Below, piece by piece: positions 24,591-34,251 of a DNA stretch of 64,000 nucleotides. Where the stretch lies: assembly GCF_013426735.1 (NCBI RefSeq), contig NZ_AP023276.1, forward strand, positions 32,408-96,407, read 5' to 3'. The DNA comes from Agrobacterium vitis. Its GTDB lineage: Bacteria > Pseudomonadota > Alphaproteobacteria > Rhizobiales > Rhizobiaceae. The notes beneath the pieces are model-generated. The model was not told the DNA's origin and did no database searches. It saw nothing but the letters and a program-made list of their open reading frames with translations. The position numbers were made by a program, and so were the translations under genes. The first letter of the stretch is position 1, and each line of letters begins with the position of its first letter.

Positions 24591-25691
24591 CTAACGATCT
24601 TCCAACGGAGCGCCGTTATACTCGCCTGAAAGCGAGTTGAGGAAATCCTTGAGAGCGGCAATGTCGCCATCGGAAATCTCGCGCCCGAGTTGATATTGCG
24701 CCATGACTGAAATCGCGGCTTCGAGCGTTGCCGCCGATCCGTCGTGAAAGTAGGGCGCCGTGTGCTGTACGTTGCGCAGCACCGGCACCCGGAAAACCGG
24801 TCGTACGTCGTCGATACCGGAGCCCTTTGCCGATCCCGGCGTAGTGGCGCCAAGCGCCGCTGCCTGCGGCGTGCCGAAAATTCCGAACACCTGTAGCATG
24901 TTACCGCCGACATTGACCCCCTGGTGGCACGAGACGCAACCATAGGTCTTGAACAGCTGGTAGCCATGTTGTGCCTGCGGGCTGATGGCCTGGCTGTCAC
25001 CGCGCAAAAATCGGTCAAACGGCGCATTGGGGGTGATCAGCGATGTCTGGTACTGCACCAGCGTATCGATAACGGTGTCGCGCTGTAGTCCCTCGCGATA
25101 GAGCTGCTGAAATGCCGTGTTCAACGAACTGTCGTTTCGAAGGGTCGCCACCACCTGGTCCCACTTGGCGCCCATCGTCGAGGGGTTTTCGACGATCCGT
25201 TTCGTCTGTTCAGCCAGGCTGATGTCCAGTCCGGCCCAGGTGAGTTTGCTGCTGAGGCCGACATTGAACAGCGACAGCGCGTTGGTGGCGCCGGGATGGC
25301 CGGGCAGGCCGCGGGAAATTGGCAAACCGTCGGTCAGACCGCGGTTGATAAAGTGGCAGCTTGCGCAGGAAACGCCGTTGCCGGCCGACAGGCGGCTATC
25401 AGAAAACAGCATGCGTCCCAACTCCACCTTGCGCGGATCGACATCGACGGTCGCTGGAACGGGTGTAATCGGCTCTTCGCTCAGGGGTTCGGCAGCGAGC
25501 ACCTGCCTTGCCGCAGGCATCACTGTGATCCCGACGATCGCCAGGCCGCACATCACCAGAAAGGCGCAGGCGCTGCGCATGACGATAGATCGCCCGGCAA
25601 TCCGGTTGATTGCGGGTTGTGGCGCGGCAGGCTCGTTGATGAAGGGTGCAGCGGCTTTCCTGGCAAGCCCTCTGAAGAAATTGGCGTTCAT
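24591..25691 (-). CDS. Di-haem cytochrome c peroxidase (MauG/CcpA family)
   Basis: This periplasmic protein of 366 residues starts at the ATG at 25691, preceded by AGGAG; the frame is open 63 codons further but without a ribosome site. A membrane-anchor/signal segment (SACAFLVMCGLAIVGITV) precedes the mature part. Two haem-binding CxxCH motifs are present: CASCHF and CVSCHQ. The family reduces peroxide or carries out MauG-like oxidations with two haems c. It ends 8 bases before the longest frame of the sensor kinase gene, so the two may be co-transcribed. Confidence 0.9.
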   Translation of the reverse strand: MNANFFRGLARKAAAPFINEPAAPQPAINRIAGRSIVMRSACAFLVMCGLAIVGITVMPAARQVLAAEPLSEEPITPVPATVDVDPRKVELGRMLFSDSRLSAGNGVSCASCHFINRGLTDGLPISRGLPGHPGATNALSLFNVGLSSKLTWAGLDISLAEQTKRIVENPSTMGAKWDQVVATLRNDSSLNTAFQQLYREGLQRDTVIDTLVQYQTSLITPNAPFDRFLRGDSQAISPQAQHGYQLFKTYGCVSCHQGVNVGGNMLQVFGIFGTPQAAALGATTPGSAKGSGIDDVRPVFRVPVLRNVQHTAPYFHDGSAATLEAAISVMAQYQLGREISDGDIAALKDFLNSLSGEYNGAPLEDR

Positions 25692-26085
25692 GCGCCACGT
25701 CTCCTTTTCGCGCTTCCATGGCTGGCGGGACGGCGATGGACGGTAATGACCGTCTCGTCCCAAAGGTCCATTGTGTACACGTTCAGACAGGATGGCGCCA
25801 TGCATAATCGGCATGGTGCAATATGGCCGATGACGGATCGCTACCGCACAGTCCTCCGCAAATATTTGACTCCTAGTCACATTTTGGTCAAGTTGGTGAC
25901 CGAGTTATTTTACAACCGCGTAAATCTTGTGGTGGAGATTTGTGGTTTCGGGGTTTTTGATACGCAGTCTTTTCAGCACAAAATGATTGCCCGGCATATC
26001 CGGCCCAGCGCTTCACAACTCCTGAAACTGAAACAAGGGCAGGTTGCCGGTGGCAACCGGATCTCGCCTGGGACCGGAATGGGAC
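25692..26085. promoter_or_regulatory. Divergent promoter region, peroxidase and LysR genes
   Basis: No gene is visible in these 394 bases. A dyad GTCAC-N15-GTGAC lies at 25876-25900, within a TAGTCAC...GTGACCGAG context, plausible as a LysR-type or other dimer operator. Otherwise I see nothing notable. Confidence 0.45.
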
Positions 26086-27135
26086 ATGACGGGTTTGGAA
26101 CCAAAAGGGTCTTCCAGGAACAGCGCCGGGCCGCCGCCAATATCCGCAGCGGCGTTGAAAACCGACCATGAGACCGCCGCCGCCCTGGATCGGAAGCTCG
26201 CTGGCATTGACATCAATCTTCTTGTCTCCCTGGAAGCCCTGTTGATCTGTCGCAACGTAACCCATGCGGCACGGCGGATCGGCCAGACACAACCGGCGAT
26301 GAGCCGGGCGCTCGGACGGCTGCGCGATCTTCTCGGCGATGACATTCTGGTGCGCAGTTCAACGGGGTTGAGACTGACGGCCCGTGGTGAGCATCTTGCG
26401 CAAATCGTGCCGCCGACGATGTCCAACCTGCGCGACCTCCTGTCTTCCCGCCAGTCCGAACCGAGCATTCGGCTGAGCATCAACGCCCACCTGATGCCTG
26501 CCCTGCTTCCGCATTTCCTGCGCTCGTCAGACCATGGCAACGAGGTGCTAAGGGTCAGCACCCACAAATCCTGCGAGGAAGGCCTGAACCAGCTTCGAAC
26601 GAGGACCGTGCAATATATGCTTGGCGCCGCCGAAAACATCGGCGAGGACATCGACAAGGAAATCGTCTTTCGCGAGGATTTCGTGACGCTGGTTGCCTTC
26701 GAGCGCCACAGTCTCGGCGGTGCGCGACCGACGCCCGAGGCTTTTCTGGACCTCACCCATGTCAGCCTGGTCGAAGATGGCGCGCCGGTGTTTCCGCAGC
26801 TGGCTGAAGCAATGACGCGCAGCGGCATAAGGTCAGCGCAGTTGTTTGAGGTTCCCGACGTCACCTCGGCGGCGTTGATGGTGTCTGAAAGCAAGCTGGC
26901 GCTGACGGTACCAAGGTCGATAGCCGGCTGGCTGACACGCACCCTGCCCTTGTCTGCGCTGCTGCCGCCGATCGACATCCCATCCCAGGAGGTTTGCATG
27001 TGCTGGCTGGCGCACGACCAGGACGATCAGGATGTCAGGCGCGTTGTGGACTGTATCGGCAGCTCGGCCCGTGAGGCATGCGCACTGGATCAGGCCCAGG
27101 TTCGCACGGTCAGATCCCTCAGCGGTCGGGAGTAG
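26086..27135 (+). CDS. LysR-family transcriptional regulator (NodD-like subgroup)
   Basis: About 349 residues from the ATG at 26086. The DNA-binding helix-turn-helix is in DINLLVSLEALLICRNVTHAARRIGQTQPAMSRALGRLR, split as two helices with the typical THAA...QPAMSRALGRLRDLLGDD pattern of the NodD/SyrM-like group. A substrate-binding-type effector domain follows. It is directly followed by a second LysR gene (5-base gap), an unusual tandem pair that may be a duplication. The long N-terminal extension may be an annotation artefact of an upstream start. Confidence 0.87.
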   Translation: MTGLEPKGSSRNSAGPPPISAAALKTDHETAAALDRKLAGIDINLLVSLEALLICRNVTHAARRIGQTQPAMSRALGRLRDLLGDDILVRSSTGLRLTARGEHLAQIVPPTMSNLRDLLSSRQSEPSIRLSINAHLMPALLPHFLRSSDHGNEVLRVSTHKSCEEGLNQLRTRTVQYMLGAAENIGEDIDKEIVFREDFVTLVAFERHSLGGARPTPEAFLDLTHVSLVEDGAPVFPQLAEAMTRSGIRSAQLFEVPDVTSAALMVSESKLALTVPRSIAGWLTRTLPLSALLPPIDIPSQEVCMCWLAHDQDDQDVRRVVDCIGSSAREACALDQAQVRTVRSLSGRE

Positions 27136-27140
27136 CGTCG

Positions 27141-28088
27141 ATGTCCGCGACCATGCCCGTGCAGATCTCCGAGACCGATCAGACGTTCGATCTCGGTGGC
27201 GTCGATCTCAACCTGCTTGTCGTTCTCAATGCCCTGCTGCGCTGTCGCAATATCACCCATGCGGGCAACGAAGTCCGTCTCAGCCAACCGGCAACGACCC
27301 GGGCGCTGACTAGGCTGCGTCAGATGTTCGACGACGATCTGCTGGTGCGCGACCAACGCAGCTTCGAGCTGACGCCGTTGGCGGAACGGCTGATGCCGAA
27401 AATTGCAGCCGCATTGGCCAATATCGAGAAGATATTCGTCAGGCTGAACCCTGCACCTGCACGGTTCAGCCTGGCCATGCCGGATCATCTGGCGCTTGGC
27501 CTGGTTGGCAATCTGGCGGGATATTTCCGGGAAGTCTCGCCGACGACGGTATTCCTGCCGGTCGTCGGCTTGCGCAACGTGCTGAACCAGCTCGAAGAGG
27601 GGCAGCTGGATCTGGTCCTCGGCATTGCCGACGATGCGCCGCCGGGCTTCTTTTCCCGCATGCTTCCCGCCATGCCATCGCTCTGCATCGCCAGCCCCGG
27701 CCACGCCGCAAACAACGGCAGGATCGCCTATCCGGATCTGGGTCGCTTCCTGTCGATCCGCGTCGGGTCCGATTATAGCAGCGGCTTCGGCGAGGTCTAT
27801 GATGGGCTCGAAGCCTTGAGGCCGCGCGGCGGGCAGACGGTGACAGCCCCCGATATCCATACCGCAGCCCGGCTTTTGCAGGATACCGATGCCGTGATGG
27901 TGCTGCCGGGCGTCTCCGCGCTCTATATCGCCGCACGCTATGGGCTGACGACATTCGTTCCCTCCGCAGGGCCCGCGCTGCCGACCTATCAGGTGTCGCT
28001 GCTCTGGCATGAGCGCTGGCACCGCAACAGCATCCATGCCGGCGTCCGCAGCATGATCGCCTCGCATGTGATGGAAGGGGATGGCTAG
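27141..28088 (+). CDS. LysR-family transcriptional regulator, second of tandem pair
   Basis: This 315-residue regulator starts at the ATG at 27141. Helix-turn-helix: LNLLVVLNALLRCRNITHAG then SQPATTRALTRLRQMFDDDL, closely related to the upstream LysR protein in its first 80 residues. The effector domain differs, suggesting duplication followed by divergence of ligand specificity. Ends before a short inverted repeat shared with the kinase terminator. Confidence 0.9.
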   Translation: MSATMPVQISETDQTFDLGGVDLNLLVVLNALLRCRNITHAGNEVRLSQPATTRALTRLRQMFDDDLLVRDQRSFELTPLAERLMPKIAAALANIEKIFVRLNPAPARFSLAMPDHLALGLVGNLAGYFREVSPTTVFLPVVGLRNVLNQLEEGQLDLVLGIADDAPPGFFSRMLPAMPSLCIASPGHAANNGRIAYPDLGRFLSIRVGSDYSSGFGEVYDGLEALRPRGGQTVTAPDIHTAARLLQDTDAVMVLPGVSALYIAARYGLTTFVPSAGPALPTYQVSLLWHERWHRNSIHAGVRSMIASHVMEGDG

Positions 28089-28089
28089 A

Positions 28090-28113
28090 GTCTGTCAGGT
28101 TCAGATTGAACCA
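28090..28113. terminator. Short hairpin between convergent genes
   Basis: GGTTCAGATTGAACC is preceded by GTCTGTCA. It is the same hairpin core as in the terminator at 5390-5439, without the long outer stem or a T run. It lies between the convergent LysR and ATPase genes and may be a weak bidirectional terminator or a partial copy of a dispersed repeat. Confidence 0.5.
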
Positions 28114-28126
28114 GCCCGATGCTCTA

Positions 28127-29347
28127 TCAGAACCACAGGCAGGAAAGCGGAACAGCCGCAAGGCGATCACCGAACGGTATGACGTCGGCGCCGTCATAAA
28201 GCACGATACCGGATGCGAACCGGTCCTTGCAGGTTTCAGCCAGCGTTTTCAGGCCGCCGAAGTCATCGGCGCGAACCGTCGCGCTTGCCTTGATCTCGAT
28301 ACCGGCTATTCTTCCGTCGTCACGTTCAAGCACGATATCGACTTCCTTCATCTGCTGATCGCGAAAATGATAGGGCGTGAGCCTGAGATCCGAGCCGGTC
28401 ATCAGCTTGGCAACTTCGCTATAGACGAAGCTTTCCAGCAAAGCGCCGAAGTCTCCCTTGTTCTGCTTGATCCGCTCAAACGTCAGGCCACGGCTCGTGG
28501 CCAGCAGGCCGGAATCGACAAAATGAATTTTTGGCGTTTTGACGATTCGCTTCAGGGCATTCGTGAACCAGGGCTGTAGAGTCTCGACCAGGAAGATCTG
28601 CTCGAGCAGACCGACATAGCGTTGGCCGGTCTTGTGACTGACACCGATACCGCCACCGAACTGGGAGTAGTTGACCAATTGACCGGAATGCTCGGCGAGC
28701 AAACGGACGAATTTTGGAAGCTCACTCAGCCTTGTCACCTCGGCGATATCGCGCAGATCCCGCGTCAGAACGGATGAGAGATAGGCTCTCGCCCAGTCCT
28801 GGCGTCGGCGCTCGGTCGAACGGCTGATCGCCTCGGGAAATCCCCCGGTCAGAACAATGTTCATCAGGTCATCGCCAACGATTGGCACCTGATCGGCCTT
28901 CAATCCAGCCTCGAAAAGCCTCGCCAGGAAAGTCGATTGGCGTCCGAGAATTTCAGCCTGGGCAAGCGGCAGCATCTTGATCGTCTCGATCCGGCCCGCC
29001 AGACTATCGGCAACCTGTGGCAGCGTCAGAACGTTTGCTGAGCCCGTCAGCAAAAACCGGCCCGGTCGGTAATCCTCATCAACAGATCTCTTGATGGCGA
29101 GCAGCAATTCGGGTGCTCGCTGTATCTCGTCGATGATCGCCCGATCCAGACCACGAATGAATCCGACCGGATCAGCTTGGGCAGCACCGAGCGCGGTCTG
29201 GTCGTCAAGCGTGATGTAGGCGGCACCCGTATCGCTCATGCCGCGGGCCAAAGTCGTCTTTCCAGACCGGCGTGGACCGATGATCAACACCACGGGCGTA
29301 TCGGAAAGCGCTTCCCTCACGCGGGATTCAACAAGTCGTCTATACAC
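28127..29347 (-). CDS. AAA-type ATPase with DUF4143 domain
   Basis: This 406-residue protein has Walker A in IIGPRRSGKTTLARGM (residues 22-37), Walker B in AIIDEIQRAPELL, and a sensor-type LLTGSAN. The C-terminal third matches DUF4143, a restriction-nuclease-like domain (HFRDQQMKEVDIVLERDDGRIAGIEIK split across its DxE-x-K region). Proteins of this family are widespread, single-gene and of unknown role. It is transcribed convergently to the LysR pair and has no obvious partner. Confidence 0.92.
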   Translation of the reverse strand: MYRRLVESRVREALSDTPVVLIIGPRRSGKTTLARGMSDTGAAYITLDDQTALGAAQADPVGFIRGLDRAIIDEIQRAPELLLAIKRSVDEDYRPGRFLLTGSANVLTLPQVADSLAGRIETIKMLPLAQAEILGRQSTFLARLFEAGLKADQVPIVGDDLMNIVLTGGFPEAISRSTERRRQDWARAYLSSVLTRDLRDIAEVTRLSELPKFVRLLAEHSGQLVNYSQFGGGIGVSHKTGQRYVGLLEQIFLVETLQPWFTNALKRIVKTPKIHFVDSGLLATSRGLTFERIKQNKGDFGALLESFVYSEVAKLMTGSDLRLTPYHFRDQQMKEVDIVLERDDGRIAGIEIKASATVRADDFGGLKTLAETCKDRFASGIVLYDGADVIPFGDRLAAVPLSCLWF

Positions 29348-29454
29348 GCTGGGTCTCTCCGTTTTTTGGAGTTAGCGCGTATGATAATTGGAAGTCAATA
29401 GAATGATGTTTGGGATTCTTGATATCGGTGTCTGGGATTTTGAAGCTGGCAGAC

Positions 29455-30012
29455 TCAATCATCGGTACCGATATTCACGTTCGGTATGCATGACGAAATG
29501 GTTTTCTGCGAGCCCATATCAGCGTTCTGCGGAAGGCAGGATGTCAAAAAGTCGATCCTGTCGCCAGCTTTCACATTCAAGTCCTGAGCAGATCCGCCAT
29601 TGATTTCCAGGACGTAACGGACTGGGACTGCCGACGTTATTATGGTGTCCGATGTCGGTCGGGCATTGGCTATGACCTGCTCAATTCTTCCATGACCGTC
29701 GATGAACAGGATATCGAGCGGTATGACCGTGTTCCTCATCCACATCTGCACGACGCGCGCTGGCCTATAGGAAAAAAGCATCCCGTGCCCCACGGGAAGA
29801 TGATTGCGATACATCAGCCCTCGGGCGCGCTGGGCTCTCGTCTTGGCCAGTTCGACTGTCAGAAGGATGGGCTCATGGTGGCTGGTGTTTACTTCGATTT
29901 GCGTGGTTTCAAACGCTATAGGGCGCGGTCTGCCGAAGAGCCATGCCAGTCCGACGAATATAAAGGCGACACCGAAGGTTATTGTGAACAAAACCGCCGC
30001 TGATTTTTTCAC
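29455..30012 (-). CDS. DUF192 protein with N-terminal membrane anchor
   Basis: This 185-residue protein begins with a hydrophobic anchor (AAVLFTITFGVAFIFVGLAWLF). The DUF192 core is clear: ELAKTRAQRARGLMYR, MLFSY, WMRNTVIPLDILFIDGHGRI and YVLEINGG. The family is small, extracytoplasmic and functionally uncharacterised. The C-terminal 25 residues extend past the usual family end. No operon partner. Confidence 0.88.
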   Translation of the reverse strand: MKKSAAVLFTITFGVAFIFVGLAWLFGRPRPIAFETTQIEVNTSHHEPILLTVELAKTRAQRARGLMYRNHLPVGHGMLFSYRPARVVQMWMRNTVIPLDILFIDGHGRIEQVIANARPTSDTIITSAVPVRYVLEINGGSAQDLNVKAGDRIDFLTSCLPQNADMGSQKTISSCIPNVNIGTDD

Positions 30013-30062
30013 AGTCCAAACCCCGATCAGTCAATCCATCATTTTGAAAGCCACGCCCGCAG

Positions 30063-30167
30063 CTAGTGCATCGATCCAAACGGAGGCTTCAGCCGATTTT
30101 GGATCGATGCATAAACAAAAAATGAGTGCACGAAAGCATGAACGAAGTGAATGCGTCAGTGCACTAG
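30063..30167. repeat. 105-bp palindromic repeat element, copy 1
   Basis: Starts CTAGTGCATCGATCC and ends GTCAGTGCACTAG. It contains two hairpins: TGCATCGATCCAAA pairing with TTTGGATCGATGCA, and GTGCACGAAAGC... closing on GTGCAC. An inverted copy with about 90% identity lies at 44656-44764, inserted in a resolvase fragment. The CTAG termini and palindromic ends suggest a small non-autonomous mobile element. Confidence 0.8.
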
Positions 30168-30292
30168 GCTTTCGGTTATGATTTTGATGACATGGGCAGA
30201 ACATCGAAGCGACGAATAAAGTGTTGCATCTGTAGGCGCGCGCCTCCCAGTATTTCCTGGCCTTCCCCAAAAGACTGATTCAAGCGGCGTTG

Positions 30293-31609
30293 TTAAACGC
30301 TGACCATCCGTGCCATGCCGAGAACGCGCTCCTCGCCGCCTTTTGGCCCGATGACCTGGAGGCTTGATGCGAGAGGGTCGGAAGCCCCGTGGACCGGCAG
30401 GGAAACGGCAGGGTGGCCTGTGTGGTTGAACAGGCAGGTCAGGCGAACCATGCCCATGGTGAAATCCTGCTGGACCCCTGTTATCGCCAGCAGTTCGGCC
30501 GCCTTTTCCGGGCGTGCGACGCAGAGCGTCGGTGCCAGGATCGCATCGACGTTTTGCAGCACGCTATCGACGGCCCGCGTCATGGCGGCGCGCTCGACGC
30601 GGGCATCGACATAGGCTCCAACGCTCATCTCCCTTGCCGCTGCAAACCAATCGCGGGCAAGAGCAGGATAGGCATCGATGTCGGCGGGATGCTGGGCGCA
30701 ATGATAGGCTGCCGCTTCCACCAGGAAAATCCGGCCATGCATCGAAACCACGTCATCGAGCGCCGGTAACTTTACCTCCACCACTTGCACATTGTTTTCG
30801 GCCAGACGTTCGAGCGCAAGCCGCATGGCATCGCGGATCGGTGCATCAGCGCATTCGATCCATGCCGGATCATAGCCGACCCGTCTGGGTTTGCTGACGG
30901 GAACCGGAGGAACCAGCGTCAGCGCGCGCCAGAGAACGGCGACGTCATCCACGGATCGGGCCATGGGGCCAACGTGATCGAGAGATTTCACCAGCGGAAA
31001 GATCCCCTCCATCGGCAGCGCGCCAAAACTCGGCTTGAGGCCGACCGTGCCGCAACAGGCCGAGGGAATGCGGATGGAGCCACCGGTATCCGTGCCGATG
31101 GCACCAAGGCAGAAGCCAGCCGCAAGTGCAGCGCCTGAGCCGCCGCTTGATCCTCCGACGGTCAGATCCGGGTCTGCCGGATGGGTCACCTCGGCAGTGC
31201 GGGTTCCAAAGGCGCCCGGGTCGCTGACGGACAGGCCGACGATAATCGCTCCAGCGGCGCGCAACCGGGCGGTGATCCATGAATCTCCGGCGGGGACGTG
31301 CGTGGTGCGAAAGGCAAGACCAGCCGAGCAGGACACCCCGGCGGTGTCGCAGTTTTCCTTGACCACGACGGGCAGGCCCGCGAGAACAGGCAGATTTTCT
31401 CCAGCGCGGATCGAGATGTCGAGGGCGGCGGCGTCCTGCATCGCCTGTTCGGAAAGACCATGCCGAAGCGCATGCAGATGACCGTTATCGTGTTCAATAC
31501 GGGCGAGAAAACGCGAGATCAGCTCCTGAGCACTGATATCGCGCCCGCGGATGGCGGCAAGGGCCGCCATCGCGCTAGTGTCGAACGGTTGTTTTGTGTC
31601 AGCGCTCAT
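30293..31609 (-). CDS. Amidase-signature hydrolase
   Basis: This 438-residue enzyme starts at the ATG at 31609; the frame is open further upstream without support. The Ser-Ser-Lys triad is visible: Lys in LPVVVKEN, Ser in VGGSSGGSG and the nucleophile Ser in GTDTGGSIRIP. It hydrolyses an amide to acid and ammonia; substrate unknown. It lies 10 bases after the substrate-binding-protein gene of a urea/amide-type ABC transporter, and a second amidase gene lies at the other end of the same operon, so both are probably fed by that importer. Confidence 0.9.
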   Translation of the reverse strand: MSADTKQPFDTSAMAALAAIRGRDISAQELISRFLARIEHDNGHLHALRHGLSEQAMQDAAALDISIRAGENLPVLAGLPVVVKENCDTAGVSCSAGLAFRTTHVPAGDSWITARLRAAGAIIVGLSVSDPGAFGTRTAEVTHPADPDLTVGGSSGGSGAALAAGFCLGAIGTDTGGSIRIPSACCGTVGLKPSFGALPMEGIFPLVKSLDHVGPMARSVDDVAVLWRALTLVPPVPVSKPRRVGYDPAWIECADAPIRDAMRLALERLAENNVQVVEVKLPALDDVVSMHGRIFLVEAAAYHCAQHPADIDAYPALARDWFAAAREMSVGAYVDARVERAAMTRAVDSVLQNVDAILAPTLCVARPEKAAELLAITGVQQDFTMGMVRLTCLFNHTGHPAVSLPVHGASDPLASSLQVIGPKGGEERVLGMARMVSV

Positions 31610-31619
31610 CCTCGGCCGA

Positions 31620-32804
31620 TCAAAGGGTGCAGCCGGCGACCACGGGATCGATCTGACCGAAATTCTTGATCGGCTCCCAATGGCCCTTGGCATTTCCGCG
31701 CGCCAGGATGCTATTGGAGCGCATCACATTGTTGGCGGCGAAATTGACTTTTCCCTGCGGTGCGTCGAATTCGACCTGATCGAGCGCGTCGATGACGGCC
31801 TCGGTTTGCGTGGAACCGGCCTTCTCCACCGCAAGCTTATAAAGATGGACGGCATTATAGGCAGCCTCGCCAATGGCGTTGATAGGCTTGTCGGCGCCGA
31901 ACATCTCGCCGTAAGCCTTCTTGAACGCGACGTTCCTCTCGTTTTCGACACTCATGAAATAGGCCTGGTTGGAGATCGTTCCCGCCGTCAGCTCTGGATG
32001 GAAGAATGAGAACAGCTCGTCAAGGCCATTGGAAAACAGCTGCTGCTTGAAACCAAAACTCTTGTACTGCTTGAGGCAGGTGATGAGGTCGTTGCCTGCC
32101 ACCATAACCCAGACGAAGTCCGGTTTCGCGGCCCTGACGCGATCAAAGACCGGTCCGAAGTCCTGCGTACCGAAGGGCAGGAAATCCTCGCCGACCACTT
32201 TGCCGCCCTTGGCTTCCATGGCGGCACGAATGGCCGTGGCGCTCTCGCGCGGCCAGACATAGTCAGAGCCGATGATATAGGTGGATTTTCCCTCATTGGC
32301 GGTCAACCAGTCAACCGAGGGCACGATCTGCTGATTGGGAATTTGCCCCGTCGAGAAGAAATAGCGGTCGCAGACATTGCCTTCATAGTAAGTCGTGTAG
32401 ATCACCAACTTCTTGGCGGGCGTGGTGACGCTGCGCGCGGCAACATGTGTCAGACTGGCAATCAGACCGATGATCGCATCGACCTTGTCGCCGCTGACGA
32501 GTTTCCTGGCCTTGTCGATGGCGCCGCGCGTCGTCGTCTGGTCATCCTCGACGACGAAATCGACCTTGCGACCGGCAATGCCGCCGCCCTTGTTGATTTC
32601 GCTCACGGCGAGCTTGAAACAATTGAGCTGCGTTTCGCCCAGGATGGTTTCGAGGCCGGTGAGACCGGAGAGAAAGCCGAGCTTGATCGGGGTGGTTTCG
32701 GCACGCAGGATAGCCGGCATGCCCAATGAGAAAGCGGAGGCCGCCAATGTGCCCGTCCCAAGGGCCTTCAGCGTCGTTCGTCTGGAAATCAGCTTCGAAG
32801 TCAT
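31620..32804 (-). CDS. ABC transporter substrate-binding protein (urea/amide-type, Leu/Ile/Val family)
   Basis: This 394-residue periplasmic protein carries a twin-arginine type leader (SRRTTLKALGTGTLAASAF). The type I periplasmic-binding fold begins with IKLGFLSGLTG. Similar to the AmiC/FmdD/UrtA group that binds short amides or urea (IPNQQIVPSVDWL, YEGNVCDRYFF). It is part of the operon permease-permease-ATPase-ATPase-binding protein-amidase, read right to left. Confidence 0.92.
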   Translation of the reverse strand: MTSKLISRRTTLKALGTGTLAASAFSLGMPAILRAETTPIKLGFLSGLTGLETILGETQLNCFKLAVSEINKGGGIAGRKVDFVVEDDQTTTRGAIDKARKLVSGDKVDAIIGLIASLTHVAARSVTTPAKKLVIYTTYYEGNVCDRYFFSTGQIPNQQIVPSVDWLTANEGKSTYIIGSDYVWPRESATAIRAAMEAKGGKVVGEDFLPFGTQDFGPVFDRVRAAKPDFVWVMVAGNDLITCLKQYKSFGFKQQLFSNGLDELFSFFHPELTAGTISNQAYFMSVENERNVAFKKAYGEMFGADKPINAIGEAAYNAVHLYKLAVEKAGSTQTEAVIDALDQVEFDAPQGKVNFAANNVMRSNSILARGNAKGHWEPIKNFGQIDPVVAGCTL

Positions 32805-32842
32805 TTTATTCCCCTTTGTTTTTGGTAGGCATGATCACGTCT

Positions 32843-33541
32843 TCACACGGAGAGATACCGTTGAAGCAGTTTCTCGTCGTCGAGTTCGTCAGGGCTGCCC
32901 TGATGGACAATTTCGCCCTTGACCATAATGACGAAGCGATCGGACGCGGCTTTGACGAGGCCCAGGTTCTGCTCGACAAGAAGAACGGAGATTGCCCGGG
33001 TCTGGGCCAGCTCGCGGACGAAAAGCCCGATATCCTGAACAATGTTCGGCTGAATTCCCTCCGAGGGCTCATCCAGCAACAGCATTTTAGGGTCTCCACA
33101 CAATGCGCGTGAAATCGCCAGTTGCTGCTTTTGCCCGCCCGACATAGTGCCGGCGATCTGCTGGCGCCGCTCGTTCAGAATCGGAAAACGCTCAAACAAA
33201 AAATCCGGAATGTCCTGGCCGGACGCGGCGTTGGCCCGCAGTCCCATCCGAAGATTTTCTTCCACGGTCAGCTTGTCGAAGATGCCGCGCCCCTGGGGTA
33301 CATAGCCTATGCCGGCCCTGGCAATCTCGTGGGTACGCAGGCCGATGATCTCCTTGCCATCCAGCTCGACATGCCCACCGGTCGAAGGGACGATTGCCAT
33401 CAGTGTCTTGAGAAGCGTTGTCTTGCCGACGCCGTTGCGTCCGAGAACGGCCAGGACTTCCCCCTTGCCGACCTCGAGATTGATGCGGTTAAGCACCTGG
33501 GCGGAACCATAGGCCGATGTGAGTGCGTTGATTTTCAGCAT
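32843..33541 (-). CDS. Branched-chain-type ABC ATPase (LivF/UrtE-like)
   Basis: This 232-residue ATPase has Walker A GRNGVGKTT, signature MSGGQKQQLAISRAL and Walker B MLLLDEPSEGIQPN. The IQPN sequence after Walker B is typical of LivF/UrtE. It overlaps by one base with the neighbouring LivG-like gene. Confidence 0.95.
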   Translation of the reverse strand: MLKINALTSAYGSAQVLNRINLEVGKGEVLAVLGRNGVGKTTLLKTLMAIVPSTGGHVELDGKEIIGLRTHEIARAGIGYVPQGRGIFDKLTVEENLRMGLRANAASGQDIPDFLFERFPILNERRQQIAGTMSGGQKQQLAISRALCGDPKMLLLDEPSEGIQPNIVQDIGLFVRELAQTRAISVLLVEQNLGLVKAASDRFVIMVKGEIVHQGSPDELDDEKLLQRYLSV

Positions 33542-34251
33542 CAGCGCCGCCCCAGATAGACGTCGCGAACCGTCTCGTTGCTTTCGATGTCTTCGAATGG
33601 TCCAGACGCGATCACGGCGCCGTGGTGCATCACGATGGTGCGTGCCGCCAGTTCCCGCACGAACGCCATGTCATGTTCGATGACGATTACTGTCACCTCG
33701 CCATTCAGTTCCTTCAGAAACCGCGCGGTATCGTGCGTCTCGTCGGTGGAAAGCCCGGCTGTCGGCTCATCCAGAAGCAGCACTTTCGGCTTCATGGCCA
33801 GGGCCATGCCAATTTCCAGCCATTGCTTTTTGCCGTGTGGCAGGTCGGCACCCCGGATATTCCGGTCCTCGGTGAGATGAACCTTTGCCAAAAGCGCCTC
33901 CAGTGACGGTACATCCGTGCGCACCGGCGCCGCCAACCTGAGATTTTCAAAACTTGTCAGGCTTTCGAAAACGCTTGGAACCTGGAACTTGCGGGCAACG
34001 CCAAGCCGGGCAATCCGCTCGGGCGCCAGGCCATCGAGCGCGATGTCACCGAGCCATATCGAGCCGGAACTGGATGAAAGCGTTCCGCAGATCATGTTGA
34101 GCAGCGTGCTCTTGCCCGCCCCATTGGGACCAATCACGCAGACCAGCTCGCCGGGCGCGAAAACCTCGTTGACGCCGTTTACTGCCGAAAAGTGGCCGAA
34201 CTTCTTATGCACATCGCGCAGCGTGAGTGTGGGAATAGCCATGGCGTTCAT
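33541..34251 (-). CDS. Branched-chain-type ABC ATPase (LivG/UrtD-like)
   Basis: This 236-residue ATPase has Walker A GPNGAGKST, a divergent signature (LPHGKKQWLEIGMAL rather than LSGGQ), Walker B VLLLDEPTAGLSTDE and H-loop VIEHDM. The LPHGxKQWLEIGM signature is characteristic of the UrtD group. It overlaps the LivM-like gene by 4 bases. Confidence 0.95.
   Translation of the reverse strand: MNAMAIPTLTLRDVHKKFGHFSAVNGVNEVFAPGELVCVIGPNGAGKSTLLNMICGTLSSSSGSIWLGDIALDGLAPERIARLGVARKFQVPSVFESLTSFENLRLAAPVRTDVPSLEALLAKVHLTEDRNIRGADLPHGKKQWLEIGMALAMKPKVLLLDEPTAGLSTDETHDTARFLKELNGEVTVIVIEHDMAFVRELAARTIVMHHGAVIASGPFEDIESNETVRDVYLGRR

Noticed and set aside
28090..28113. Attachment site or IS end shared with 58547
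   Set aside because: Only about 14 bases (CTAGAGTCTGTCAG) are shared, and the second copy is within transposase coding sequence, so the match may be chance.
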